Of a DNA stretch of 64,000 bases, positions 9,087-17,887 are shown in pieces. How positions within the stretch are numbered: the first letter of the stretch is position 1; every line of letters starts with the position of its first letter. The notes under the pieces are model-generated. The model saw only the letters and a list, made by a program, of their open reading frames with translations, did no database searches and was not told where the DNA came from. The position numbers and the translations under genes are program-made. The stretch is from Pseudomonas sp. GM74 (GTDB taxonomy: Bacteria; Pseudomonadota; Gammaproteobacteria; Pseudomonadales; Pseudomonadaceae), in the NCBI RefSeq assembly GCF_000282455.1, contig NZ_AKJG01000003.1:150046-214045 (forward strand), in the 5' to 3' direction.

Positions 9087-9392
9087 TCAAGGTTTCGCAA
9101 TGCCGGCGTACGCTTTGGCCAGAGCCAGCAGTTTTTCCTTATCATCGGAGTTGATGGTCCCGTTACCATCAATATCTTTGTCGACACGGCCGATACTAAA
9201 AGACTGGCCGCCGTCGTATGAGGACGCAATCAGCGTGGTGGAGTCCAGCAAAGAGGTGGTCACGACCGAGTTTTTTTCATCCCAGCCTTCTTCCTTGAGT
9301 GCGAACTGCATCGATACCAGTACTTCATCTGGGTCGACTACAGACGGTCCAAGTTTTTGCAAAAATATACCGCGGCGATTAAAAAACGACAT
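9087..9392 (-). CDS. Small protein with dockerin/EF-hand-like calcium loop
   Basis: The protein has 101 residues, no signal peptide and no membrane segment. ATG 9392 has a good ribosome site (AAGGA) upstream. Near residue 70 it carries DIDGNGTINSDD, the D-x-D-G-N-G-x-I-x-x-x-D pattern of dockerin/EF-hand loops, followed by a helix KEKLLALAKAYAG; only one loop is present. The N-terminal two thirds match nothing I recognise. The gene and flanks are visibly more AT-rich than the neighbours, and it has its own terminator, which suggests a recently acquired single-gene unit. Calcium binding is inferred from the motif only. Confidence 0.7.
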   Translation of the reverse strand: MSFFNRRGIFLQKLGPSVVDPDEVLVSMQFALKEEGWDEKNSVVTTSLLDSTTLIASSYDGGQSFSIGRVDKDIDGNGTINSDDKEKLLALAKAYAGIAKP

Positions 9393-9568
9393 AAATAAAT
9401 CCTTTTATAGAATATCGGTGTTTATGTTTTGCAGCGAAAAAATGGTACATGTAGTTTTGTCGCAACAGCCAGGCTTTATATGTTTCTCCCGGTTGCTTCA
9501 CGCAAGCGTGCATAACAAATAATTAGAAAGTGCCGAACGGCGCTGGTCGAGTGGTTTTGATCGATGTA

Positions 9569-9584
9569 CTGTATGCGCATACAG
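9569..9584. promoter_or_regulatory. LexA (SOS) operator
   Basis: CTGTATGCGCATACAG is a perfect 16-bp palindrome of the CTG-N10-CAG LexA type, centred 25 bp before the radical SAM start codon. A plausible -35 TTGATC (9557-9562) and -10 TACAGT (9580-9585) with a 17-bp spacer overlap it, so bound LexA would block the promoter. Confidence 0.85.
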
Positions 9585-9601
9585 TCATTGGGTGTTTTTT
9601 C

Positions 9602-10660
9602 ATGCGCACGCCATTTCCTCCCCGTGGCCGCGGCACCGCGACCAACCCGCACAACCGCTTCGCCCCCAGCCATTCGGTGGCAGAGGACGACGGCTGGTAC
9701 CAGGAAGTACCGCTCACCCAGGGCACCGAGGTGCGCATTGAAACGGCGAAAACCATCATTACCCGTAACACATCGCCGGATTTGCCCTTCGACCGTTCGA
9801 TCAATCCCTATCGCGGCTGCGAGCACGGTTGTATTTATTGCTATGCACGCCCCAGTCACGCCTATTGGGATATGTCACCAGGGCTGGATTTCGAAACAAA
9901 ACTGATCGCCAAGACCAACGCCACGGATGTGCTGGAGGAGCAGCTGTCCAAGCGTGGCTATCAATGTGCACCGATCAACCTCGGTTCCAACACCGATCCG
10001 TATCAGCCGATCGAGCGTGAATACAAGATCACCCGGCAAACCCTCGAGGTACTCCTGCGATACCGGCACCCGGTGACAATCGTCACCAAGGGCTCGCTGA
10101 TTCTTCGTGACCTTGACCTGTTGACCGAGCTTGCCAGCCAAAGACTGGTGGCGGTAATGATCAGCCTGACCACACTGGACGACGAACTCAAACGCGTCCT
10201 TGAACCCCGCGCCGCAGCGCCCAAGGCCCGGTTGCGGGCGATCAGGGTCATGCGCGAGGCGGGCATTCCGGTGGGCGTGCTGTGTTCACCGATGATTCCG
10301 ATGATCAACGACAGTGAACTTGAAGGTTTGCTCACCGAGGCCCATGCGGCCGGGGCGCAAAGTGCTGCTTACATGATGTTGCGTCTGCCGCTGGAAGTGG
10401 CGCCGCTGTTCGAAGAATGGCTGGGCGCCCACTATCCGCAACGGGCGGCGCATGTGTTGAGCCTGATTCGCCAGAGCCGTGGCGGTGAACTCTACGACAG
10501 CCGCTTTGGTGCTCGAATGCGCGGTGAAGGCCCCTTCGCCGACCTGCTGGCACAGCGCTTTGCCAAAACCATCAAGCGACTGGGGCTCAATCGCCGGGAA
10601 GGCTTTGACCTGGACTGCAATGCCTTTTGTCCGCCCGGTCGCCAAATGTCGTTGATTTGA
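9602..10660 (+). CDS. PA0069-family radical SAM protein
   Basis: The product has 352 residues from ATG 9602 (MRTPFPPRGRG). The frame is open further upstream, but that would run through the LexA box. The cluster motif CEHGCIYCYAR (CxxxCxxC) is present, followed by the AdoMet segment around LGSNTDPYQPIE. It belongs to the SplB-related PA0069 family. The SOS operator suggests a DNA damage-response role. SplB itself repairs spore photoproduct, but that reaction should not be assumed here. It is a single-gene unit. Confidence 0.88.
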   Translation: MRTPFPPRGRGTATNPHNRFAPSHSVAEDDGWYQEVPLTQGTEVRIETAKTIITRNTSPDLPFDRSINPYRGCEHGCIYCYARPSHAYWDMSPGLDFETKLIAKTNATDVLEEQLSKRGYQCAPINLGSNTDPYQPIEREYKITRQTLEVLLRYRHPVTIVTKGSLILRDLDLLTELASQRLVAVMISLTTLDDELKRVLEPRAAAPKARLRAIRVMREAGIPVGVLCSPMIPMINDSELEGLLTEAHAAGAQSAAYMMLRLPLEVAPLFEEWLGAHYPQRAAHVLSLIRQSRGGELYDSRFGARMRGEGPFADLLAQRFAKTIKRLGLNRREGFDLDCNAFCPPGRQMSLI

Positions 10661-10903
10661 GGACAATTGGCCTATGGTTGAGTACTGAAGATCGCGCTCA
10701 CGCCTTTGGCTGGTCACGTTTTTTGTGACCTGGAACACGCATTCTAGAGCGTTTTATTCAGTTTCAATTAAGATTCGGCCGCTACCTTGTTCATCGAGTG
10801 ACTGATGGGTCGAAATGTTTGGCCTGGATGTTTTTTACCAGCCACTGGCTTCACACCGGACCACACGGGAAGATTCCCTGAGCCCGCCAATGAGGATGAA
10901 TTG

Positions 10904-11635
10904 ATGAGTGACAAGGATAAACAGCCGTTGGCTGCGTCGGCTTCAGCCCAACCCGAGGCCGAAACCGCCGATGCAGCGTTGCAGCATATCGTTGACGGCT
11001 TTTTGCATTTTCATCATGAGATCTTTCCTCAACAGGAAGAACTCTTCAAGAAACTCGCCACGGCCCAGCGGCCACGCGCGATGTTCATCGCCTGCGCCGA
11101 TTCGCGCATCGTTCCCGAGTTGATTACCCAGAGCTCCCCCGGCGACCTGTTCGTGACCCGTAACGTCGGCAACGTCGTGCCGCCTTACGGGCAAATGAAC
11201 GGCGGTGTTTCAACGGCCATCGAGTACGCCGTACTGGCTCTGGGGGTGCATCACATCATCATTTGCGGGCATTCCGACTGCGGCGCCATGCGCGCGGTGC
11301 TCAATCCGGACAGTCTGGAAAAAATGCCCACGGTCAAAGCCTGGCTGCGTCATGCCGAAGTGGCCAAGACCATGGTGCAGGAGAACTGCAACTGCTCTAG
11401 CGAAAGCGAAAGCATGCACATCCTCACCGAAGAGAATGTGATCGCCCAATTGCAGCATCTGCGCACCCATCCATCGGTGGCTTCGCGCATGGCCAACGGT
11501 CAGCTATTTATTCACGGCTGGGTCTACAACATCGAAACCAGCGAAATCAAAGCGTACGACGCCGATCAAGGTTGTTTCCTGCCGCTCAATGGCAGCCTGC
11601 CAATTCCAGTGGCGACGCCCAAAGCGCGCTTCTAA
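10904..11635 (+). CDS. Beta-class carbonic anhydrase
   Basis: The enzyme has 243 residues from ATG 10904 (MSDKDKQPLAAS), which follows a GAGG ribosome site; the longer frame from 10805 lacks one. Zinc ligands of beta-CAs are present: CADSR, and HSDC about 55 residues later, with NVGNVVPPYG and GGVSTAIEYAV between them. It catalyses CO2/bicarbonate interconversion in the cytosol. The SulP transporter starts 90 bp downstream, a pairing that suggests bicarbonate uptake or disposal. The 243-bp gap upstream holds a hairpin GGTCAC...GTGACC (10712-10730) and no clear gene. Confidence 0.93.
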   Translation: MSDKDKQPLAASASAQPEAETADAALQHIVDGFLHFHHEIFPQQEELFKKLATAQRPRAMFIACADSRIVPELITQSSPGDLFVTRNVGNVVPPYGQMNGGVSTAIEYAVLALGVHHIIICGHSDCGAMRAVLNPDSLEKMPTVKAWLRHAEVAKTMVQENCNCSSESESMHILTEENVIAQLQHLRTHPSVASRMANGQLFIHGWVYNIETSEIKAYDADQGCFLPLNGSLPIPVATPKARF

Positions 11636-11725
11636 ACCCTCCTAAAACGTTGTGTGGTTCAGCCGAGGCTGCCGTTCAGGCAGCCTTGCTTTGCCATGCC
11701 TGAAGAAAACTTCGGGAGATTCACC

Positions 11726-13252
11726 ATGCGTGCTGCTCGACTCAAAGCTGTTCTGCCACGGGAGCTGCTGGCTTCGGTGGTTGTGTTTCTGGTCGCCTTG
11801 CCCCTGTGCATGGGCATCGCGATTGCCTCGGGGCTGCCGCCGGCCAAAGGTCTGATCACCGGCATCATCGGTGGTCTGGTGGTCGGCTGGTTGGCCGGCT
11901 CGCCGCTACAAGTCAGCGGCCCGGCGGCGGGCCTGGCCGTTCTGGTATTCGAGTTGGTCCGCCAGCACGGTATCGCCATGCTTGGCCCCATTCTGTTGCT
12001 GGCGGGATTGCTGCAACTGGTGGCTGGTCGTTTGAAGCTGGGTTGCTGGTTTCGGGTGACGGCACCTGCGGTGGTGTACGGCATGCTGGCCGGGATTGGT
12101 GTGCTGATCATCCTGTCTCAGGTGCATGTGATGCTCGATGCCGTGCCCAAGCCCTCGGGCCTGGATAACCTGGCGGCCTTCCCGGCGGCGCTGGCCCAAG
12201 CGTTGCCCACGTTTGGCTGGCAGGCCGGATTGCTCGGTTTGTCGACGATCGCTGTCATGTGGCTGTGGGAGAAATTCCGTCCGCAATCCCTGCGCTTCGT
12301 TCCTGGCGCGCTACTCGGCGTCGGTCTGGCCACGCTTGCCAGCCTGGTGCTGGCGTTGCCGGTCAAACGGGTCGAGGTTCCGGCCAACCTGACGGAGGCC
12401 ATCGACTGGCTGAAGCCCGCGGATCTGCTCAACCTGGCTGATCCGACCCTGCTGATCGCGGCGTTTGCCGTGGCCTTCATCGCCAGCGCCGAAACCCTGC
12501 TCTCAGCCGCTGCGGTTGATCGCATGCACAGTGGCCAGCGCTCGGACTTCGACCGGGAATTGTCGGCGCAAGGTATCGGCAACATGCTGTGTGGCCTGCT
12601 TGGGGCGTTGCCGATGACTGGCGTTATCGTACGCAGTTCAGCGAATGTTCAGGCCGGTGCAACGACGCGGTTTTCGACCATTTTCCACGGCCTGTGGCTG
12701 TTGGCGTTCGTACTGTTGCTGTCCAGCGTGCTGCAAAGCATTCCGGTAGCTAGCCTGGCGGGAGTGCTGGTTTATACCGGTTTCAAGCTGGTGGATCTCA
12801 AGGTCTTCCGTGGCTTGGGACGGTATGGTCGGGCGCCGATGTTCACCTACGCGGCAACCGCGCTCGCCATCGTTTTCACGGATCTGCTGACTGGCGTACT
12901 GATTGGCTTCGGCCTGACGCTGGTGAAACTGGCGCTGAAAGCTTCTCGGTTGAAAATCAGCCTGATTGACCTGCCCCGGGAAGGGGAAATGGAATTGCGT
13001 CTGGTGGGCGCTGCGACCTTCCTCAAAGTACCGGCGCTGACCCAGGTGCTGGGCAGCATTCCACATGGCGCGACGGTGCATGTGCCGCTCAACAACCTGA
13101 GTTATATCGATCACTCGTGTCTGGAACTGCTGGAGGAATGGGGGCGGGCGAATGCAGCCAAGGGGTCGAAGCTGTTGATTGAATCGCGGGGATTGAAGCG
13201 TCGGCTTGAGGGACGGGTGCGGACGAATACCGGCGTCGGTGTGGCTGGCTGA
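11726..13252 (+). CDS. SulP-family anion (probable bicarbonate) transporter
   Basis: ATG 11726, preceded by GGGAG, gives 508 residues starting MRAARLKAVLPRELL. There are about ten to twelve membrane helices with the SulP N-terminal signature (ALPLCMGIAIASGLPPAKGL) and SGPAAGLAVLV. A short C-terminal STAS domain follows (from about 420: VPLNNLSYIDHSCLELLEEW). The family carries sulfate, bicarbonate or other anions. Position directly after a beta-carbonic anhydrase favours bicarbonate, but this is inference from context. The gene is followed by a REP doublet. Confidence 0.85.
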   Translation: MRAARLKAVLPRELLASVVVFLVALPLCMGIAIASGLPPAKGLITGIIGGLVVGWLAGSPLQVSGPAAGLAVLVFELVRQHGIAMLGPILLLAGLLQLVAGRLKLGCWFRVTAPAVVYGMLAGIGVLIILSQVHVMLDAVPKPSGLDNLAAFPAALAQALPTFGWQAGLLGLSTIAVMWLWEKFRPQSLRFVPGALLGVGLATLASLVLALPVKRVEVPANLTEAIDWLKPADLLNLADPTLLIAAFAVAFIASAETLLSAAAVDRMHSGQRSDFDRELSAQGIGNMLCGLLGALPMTGVIVRSSANVQAGATTRFSTIFHGLWLLAFVLLLSSVLQSIPVASLAGVLVYTGFKLVDLKVFRGLGRYGRAPMFTYAATALAIVFTDLLTGVLIGFGLTLVKLALKASRLKISLIDLPREGEMELRLVGAATFLKVPALTQVLGSIPHGATVHVPLNNLSYIDHSCLELLEEWGRANAAKGSKLLIESRGLKRRLEGRVRTNTGVGVAG

Positions 13253-13260
13253 GGTACCTG

Positions 13261-13351
13261 TGTGGGAGCGGGCTTGCTCGCGAAAGCGGCGTGTCAGTCG
13301 ATATAAACGTTGAATGATTGACCGCATTCGCGAGCAAGCCCGCTCCCACAG
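13261..13351. repeat. REP doublet (REPIN-like), copy 2
   Basis: Inverted REP arms (GTGGGAGCGGGCTTGC and its complement) flank about 45 bp containing a GTGTCAGTCGA segment that resembles the spacers of copies 1, 4 and 6. It lies between convergent genes. Confidence 0.9.
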
Positions 13352-13361
13352 GTTTCAGGGA

Positions 13362-14012
13362 TCAAGCCGCCGGCTGATCCAGTTCCAGGCCTACGCCCAA
13401 ACGGCGGGACATGCACGGCCAGCGTTTCCACGCGACACCCGTGTCCGGGCTGTTGAGCTTCTCGCGGTAGGCTTCCACCGACTCCAGTGCGAAGCTTTCG
13501 TCGTTGAGCATCTCGTCGATGGCGTGATGCACCACTTCGTCCAGTTGGTTGGCGAACGACTCACCGATCAATTGGTGAGCAATCAGGTTGGCGACAGTCA
13601 TGTCCAAGGGGATCAGTGGCTGGCCGAAATGTTTGATGTACAGGTCGTTGACCTCTTCGACAAACCGGTGCGCCAGATAGGCTTCATCCAGCAGGCTGTC
13701 GAGCCCGACATGGCCGGCCATGATGGCTGGCGGCTGGAGGAAGTACTGCTCGGCGATATTCAACACCGGTTTGATCTGTGACTCAATGCCCGCTTCCCTG
13801 GCGACTTCATTGGCTGCATCCAGCAGATCGGGCACTTCTTCGATGTAGGCGGCGACAAATCGTGTCAGTACGCCGTTGGTATCGGCCTCCGGCAACTGGA
13901 TCGCCGGGTGCAGATGAGGCAATTTACTTTCCAGCTGACGCGTCAGCAGACCGGTCTCGGCTTCGTGTTGTTGGGCTTTTTGGATCTGCTCGCGCAATGC
14001 GGCGGTGTTCAT
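13362..14012 (-). CDS. Conserved hypothetical protein
   Basis: From ATG 14012, preceded by GGAG, it encodes 216 residues starting MNTAALREQIQKAQQ. It is soluble, acidic and mainly helical, with no signal peptide, membrane segment or motif I recognise. The earlier in-frame ATG at 14087 lacks a ribosome site. It lies between the SulP gene and the cytochrome oxidase operon; I recall a homologue in the same place in P. aeruginosa (PA0104). No function can be assigned. Confidence 0.75.
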   Translation of the reverse strand: MNTAALREQIQKAQQHEAETGLLTRQLESKLPHLHPAIQLPEADTNGVLTRFVAAYIEEVPDLLDAANEVAREAGIESQIKPVLNIAEQYFLQPPAIMAGHVGLDSLLDEAYLAHRFVEEVNDLYIKHFGQPLIPLDMTVANLIAHQLIGESFANQLDEVVHHAIDEMLNDESFALESVEAYREKLNSPDTGVAWKRWPCMSRRLGVGLELDQPAA

Positions 14013-14213
14013 GAAAACTCCAGGAAACAAGGCAATGAAATAGGGAAGACATAACTTAGCTGGCTTACGAAAAATGCTAAGACGCATTTGTCATAATTAT
14101 TTCATCCTTGAGACGGCTCCGTTATATCGGTTTGCCACCACTCGTCTGCATCCTTCTCCATTCGTGCCCTGCAACGCAAGTTAATGCTGTTTCAGATCAT
14201 TTACGCCTTCGCA

Positions 14214-14241
14214 TTGCGAGGTGAGAGTCGCTGTCTATACT
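14214..14241 (+). promoter_or_regulatory. Candidate promoter of the cox operon (RpoS-type -10)
   Basis: TTGCGA (14214-14219), a 16-bp spacer and TATACT (14236-14241), preceded by C so that it reads CTATACT, the form preferred by RpoS. A start near 14248 would give a leader of about 134 nt that contains the palindrome CTGCATATGCAG (14275-14286). The 369-bp gap 14013-14381 holds no gene that I can see. Confidence 0.45.
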
Positions 14242-14381
14242 CGGGTTGGAATGGAGTTAGCTGATGACGCCCGACTGCATATGCAGCAAGGCCCGGTGCT
14301 CAAGTTCGTAGTCTGATGCAGCCGCTCCCTTGCCGCAGGTGAAAGCCGGCGGGATAACAAGAACGATAAGGGGAACCCGCA

Positions 14382-15509
14382 ATGATGCGACATCCACATG
14401 TCTGGATGGGCCTCCTGTTGTGGTCGATTTTCAGTCAGGCACAAGCGGCCTGGACTGTGAATATGGCGCCTGGAGCGACTGAAATCAGTCACGCAGTATT
14501 CGACCTGCACATGATCATTTTCTGGATCTGTGTGGTGATCGGCATCATCGTATTTGGTGCCATGTTCTGGTCGATGATTCTCCACCGCCGCTCGACCGGG
14601 CAGGTGGCCGCCAAATTTCATGAAAGCACCACCGTCGAAATCCTCTGGACCATCGTGCCCTTCCTGATCCTGGTGGCCATGGCGATTCCCGCTACCGCGA
14701 CCCTGATCAAGATGTACGACGCCAGCGAGCCGGAAATCGATATCCAGATCACCGGCTATCAGTGGAAGTGGCACTACAAATACCTGGGCCAGGACGTCGA
14801 GTTCTTCAGCAACCTGACCACCCCCCAGGATCAGATCCACAACAAGGAAGCCAAGGGCGAGCACTACCTGCTCGAAGTCGACAAGCCTTTGGTGCTGCCG
14901 GTCGGCGCCAAAGTGCGCTTTCTGGTGACCTCCGCCGACGTGATCCACTCCTGGTGGGTGCCGGCTTTCGCGGTCAAGCGCGATGCGATTCCCGGGTTCG
15001 TCAATGAAGCCTGGGCCCGCGTCGACAAGCCCGGCATCTACCGTGGTCAGTGCGCCGAGTTGTGCGGCAAGGATCACGGCTTCATGCCGACCGTGGTCGA
15101 GGTCAAGGAAAAGGCCGATTACGAAAAATGGCTGGCCGATCGCAAGGTCGAGGCCGCGCAACTCAAAGAGCTGACCAGCAAGGAATGGACCCTGGACGAG
15201 CTCAAGGATCGCGGCGAAAAGGTCTATCACACCACCTGCGTGGCCTGTCACCAGGCCGAAGGCCAGGGCCTGCCGCCGATGTTCCCGGCGCTCAAGGGCT
15301 CGAAGATCGCCACCGGGCCAAAAGACGCTCACCTGAGCATTGTCTTCCACGGCAAGCCTGGCACCGCCATGGCCGCGTTCGGCAAACAACTCTCGGAAGT
15401 CGATATCGCGGCAGTCGTGACCTATGAACGTAATGCCTGGGGCAACAACAAGGGCGACATGGTCACGCCTAAAGAAGTGCTGGAGCTGAAACAGGCGGAA
15501 AGCAAATGA
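14382..15509 (+). CDS. coxB: Cytochrome c oxidase subunit II (caa3-type, fused cytochrome c)
   Basis: The subunit has 375 residues: a signal peptide (about 1-22, ending SQAQA), two membrane helices (about 44-66 and 87-107), and the CuA domain with HSWWVP and CAELCGKDHGFM ligands (about 190-235). An extra C-terminal heme domain has CVACH near residue 286 and a later Met ligand (GTAMAAF). The fused cytochrome c makes this a caa3-type oxidase. It passes electrons from cytochrome c to CoxA in the inner membrane. It is the first gene of the oxidase operon. Confidence 0.95.
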   Translation: MMRHPHVWMGLLLWSIFSQAQAAWTVNMAPGATEISHAVFDLHMIIFWICVVIGIIVFGAMFWSMILHRRSTGQVAAKFHESTTVEILWTIVPFLILVAMAIPATATLIKMYDASEPEIDIQITGYQWKWHYKYLGQDVEFFSNLTTPQDQIHNKEAKGEHYLLEVDKPLVLPVGAKVRFLVTSADVIHSWWVPAFAVKRDAIPGFVNEAWARVDKPGIYRGQCAELCGKDHGFMPTVVEVKEKADYEKWLADRKVEAAQLKELTSKEWTLDELKDRGEKVYHTTCVACHQAEGQGLPPMFPALKGSKIATGPKDAHLSIVFHGKPGTAMAAFGKQLSEVDIAAVVTYERNAWGNNKGDMVTPKEVLELKQAESK

Positions 15510-15591
15510 CCCGGTCTATTGCGCACGTAAGGAACCGGTCGGGGCTACGCACCCCGGCCTGCCCAGCCCATCTGTTTGCAGGAGACAGGAC

Positions 15592-17184
15592 ATGACTGCT
15601 GTAATCGATGAACATGTTCATACCGCCACCGACCACGCCCACGGCCCCGCCAAAGGCCTGATGCGCTGGGTGCTGACCACCAACCACAAGGACATCGGTA
15701 CGCTGTACCTGTGGTTTGCATTCTCCATGTTCCTGCTTGGCGGTTCGTTCGCGATGGTGATTCGCGCCGAGCTGTTCCAGCCGGGGCTGCAGATCGTCCA
15801 GCCGGAATTTTTCAACCAGATGACCACCATGCACGGTCTGGTGATGGTCTTCGGTGCGGTGATGCCGGCCTTCGTCGGCCTCGCCAACTGGATGATCCCG
15901 CTGATGATCGGCGCGCCGGACATGGCCCTGCCGCGGATGAACAACTTCAGCTTCTGGCTGTTGCCAGCGGCGTTCCTGCTGCTGGTGTCGACCCTGTTCA
16001 CCCCCGGTGGCGGGCCGAACTTCGGCTGGACGTTCTATGCACCGCTGTCGACGACCTACGCGCCGGAAAGCGTGACCTTCTTCATCTTCGCGATCCACTT
16101 GATGGGGATCAGTTCGATCATGGGCGCGATCAACGTGATCGCCACCATCCTCAACCTGCGCGCCCCCGGCATGACGCTGATGAAAATGCCGCTGTTCGTC
16201 TGGACCTGGCTGATCACCGCGTTCCTGCTGATCGCGGTGATGCCGGTACTGGCCGGTTGCGTGACGATGATGCTGATGGACATCCACTTCGGCACCAGTT
16301 TCTTCAGTGCCGCCGGTGGCGGAGACCCGGTACTGTTCCAGCATGTGTTCTGGTTCTTCGGTCACCCCGAGGTGTACATCATGATCCTGCCGGCGTTCGG
16401 CGCCGTCAGCTCGATCATTCCGGCCTTTTCGCGCAAGCCACTGTTCGGCTACACCTCAATGGTCTACGCCACGGCGAGTATCGCGTTCCTGTCGTTCATC
16501 GTCTGGGCGCACCACATGTTCGTGGTCGGCATTCCGCTGGTGGGCGAGCTGTTCTTCATGTACGCCACGCTGCTGATTGCGGTGCCGACGGGCGTGAAGG
16601 TGTTCAACTGGGCCAGCACCATGTGGCAGGGCTCGCTGACGTTCGAGACGCCGATGCTGTTTGCCGTGGCGTTCGTGATCCTGTTCTCCATTGGCGGTTT
16701 CTCCGGGTTGATGCTGGCCATCGCCCCGGCGGACTTCCAGTACCAGGACACCTACTTCGTGGTCGCGCACTTCCATTACGTGCTGGTGCCGGGGGCGATC
16801 TTCGGGATCTTCGCCTCGGCCTATTACTGGATGCCGAAATGGACCGGCCACATGTACGACGAAACCCTCGGCAAGCTGCATTTCTGGCTGTCGTTCATCG
16901 GCATGAACCTGGCCTTCTTCCCAATGCACTTTGTGGGGCTGGCGGGCATGCCGCGACGGATTCCGGACTACAACCTGCAGTTCGCCGACTTCAACATGGT
17001 GTCGTCGATCGGCGCATTCATGTTCGGCGCCACGCAGATCTTCTTCCTGTTCATCGTGATCAAGACCATTCGCGGTGGCGCGCCGGCACCGGCCAAGCCG
17101 TGGGATGGGGCTGAAGGTCTGGAGTGGAGTATTCCGTCGCCGGCGCCGTATCACACCTTCACCACGCCGCCGGAAGTGAAATGA
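15592..17184 (+). CDS. coxA: Cytochrome c oxidase subunit I
   Basis: The 530-residue catalytic subunit has twelve membrane helices. Key sites are visible: the HGLVMVFGAVMP heme a histidine, WFFGHPEVYIMILPAFG (CuB ligand and Tyr crosslink, near residue 257), the HHMFVVG pair, and VVAHFHYVLVPGA with heme ligands. It reduces O2 to water with proton pumping. A good ribosome site (CAGGAGACAGG) precedes ATG 15592, 82 bp after coxB. Confidence 0.97.
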   Translation: MTAVIDEHVHTATDHAHGPAKGLMRWVLTTNHKDIGTLYLWFAFSMFLLGGSFAMVIRAELFQPGLQIVQPEFFNQMTTMHGLVMVFGAVMPAFVGLANWMIPLMIGAPDMALPRMNNFSFWLLPAAFLLLVSTLFTPGGGPNFGWTFYAPLSTTYAPESVTFFIFAIHLMGISSIMGAINVIATILNLRAPGMTLMKMPLFVWTWLITAFLLIAVMPVLAGCVTMMLMDIHFGTSFFSAAGGGDPVLFQHVFWFFGHPEVYIMILPAFGAVSSIIPAFSRKPLFGYTSMVYATASIAFLSFIVWAHHMFVVGIPLVGELFFMYATLLIAVPTGVKVFNWASTMWQGSLTFETPMLFAVAFVILFSIGGFSGLMLAIAPADFQYQDTYFVVAHFHYVLVPGAIFGIFASAYYWMPKWTGHMYDETLGKLHFWLSFIGMNLAFFPMHFVGLAGMPRRIPDYNLQFADFNMVSSIGAFMFGATQIFFLFIVIKTIRGGAPAPAKPWDGAEGLEWSIPSPAPYHTFTTPPEVK

Positions 17185-17197
17185 ACACTCTAGCCTT

Positions 17198-17286
17198 TGT
17201 GGGAGCGGGCTTGCTCGCGAAGAACGATGACGCGGTGTTTCTGTTAAACCGCAGCGCCTGCTTCGCGAGCAAGCCCGCTCCCACAG
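17198..17286. repeat. REP doublet (REPIN-like), copy 3
   Basis: Inverted REP arms of the GTGGGAGCGGGCTTGC type around a ~40-bp spacer with an internal CGCGGTG...CGC hairpin. Unlike the others it sits inside an operon (coxA-ctaG), where it could stabilise the upstream mRNA or attenuate transcription. Confidence 0.88.
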
Positions 17287-17310
17287 GGTTCTCGGTGGAG
17301 GTTCGAAGTC

Positions 17311-17862
17311 ATGGCTGATTCGATTTCGATGAAGAAACTGGTCACGCGCCTGCTGACCGTGGTGGTGGCAATGTTTGTGTTCGGCTTTGCCCTGGTGCCG
17401 ATCTACGACGTGATGTGCAAGGCCTTCGGTATCAATGGCAAGACCGGCGGGCAGTACGAGGGTGAGCAAACGGTCGACACCTCGCGGCAGGTGCGCGTGC
17501 AGTTTCTGTCAACCAACTCCGCCGACATGACCTGGGATTTCTATCCCAAGAGTGATGAGCTGACCGCTCACCCGGGGGCGGTGAACGAGATGATCTTCAT
17601 CGCTCACAACCCCACCGATAAGCCGATGAGTGCCCAGGCCGTGCCGAGCATCGCGCCCAGCGCAGCCGCGGCGTACTTCCACAAGACCGAATGTTTCTGC
17701 TTCACCCAGCAAGTGCTGCAGCCCGGTCAGCGGATCGAGATGCCGGTACGTTTCATCGTTGACCGTGACATGCCCAAGGATGTGAAGCACCTGACGCTGT
17801 CCTACACGCTGTTCGATATCACTGCCCGACATCCACCGGTAGCTGTAAACACTGGCGGTTGA
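17311..17862 (+). CDS. ctaG: Cytochrome c oxidase assembly protein CtaG/Cox11
   Basis: The protein has 183 residues: one N-terminal membrane helix (about 12-32) and a periplasmic beta domain with the copper-binding ECFCFTQQVLQPGQ motif. Cox11/CtaG delivers copper to the CuB site of subunit I. It lies between coxA and coxC, separated from coxA by a REP doublet; GGAGG lies upstream of ATG 17311. Confidence 0.95.
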   Translation: MADSISMKKLVTRLLTVVVAMFVFGFALVPIYDVMCKAFGINGKTGGQYEGEQTVDTSRQVRVQFLSTNSADMTWDFYPKSDELTAHPGAVNEMIFIAHNPTDKPMSAQAVPSIAPSAAAAYFHKTECFCFTQQVLQPGQRIEMPVRFIVDRDMPKDVKHLTLSYTLFDITARHPPVAVNTGG

Positions 17863-17887
17863 GCGTGCCCGATAAGGAGAACAATAA

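Noticed and set aside
10712..10730. Hairpin GGTCAC...GTGACC as a terminator of the radical SAM gene
   Set aside because: The T-run lies in the loop rather than after the stem, so it does not fit an intrinsic terminator.
15469..16365. Long His/Gln-rich frame antisense to coxA
   Set aside because: Composition is typical of reverse-complemented membrane-protein codons; coxA is certain on the other strand.
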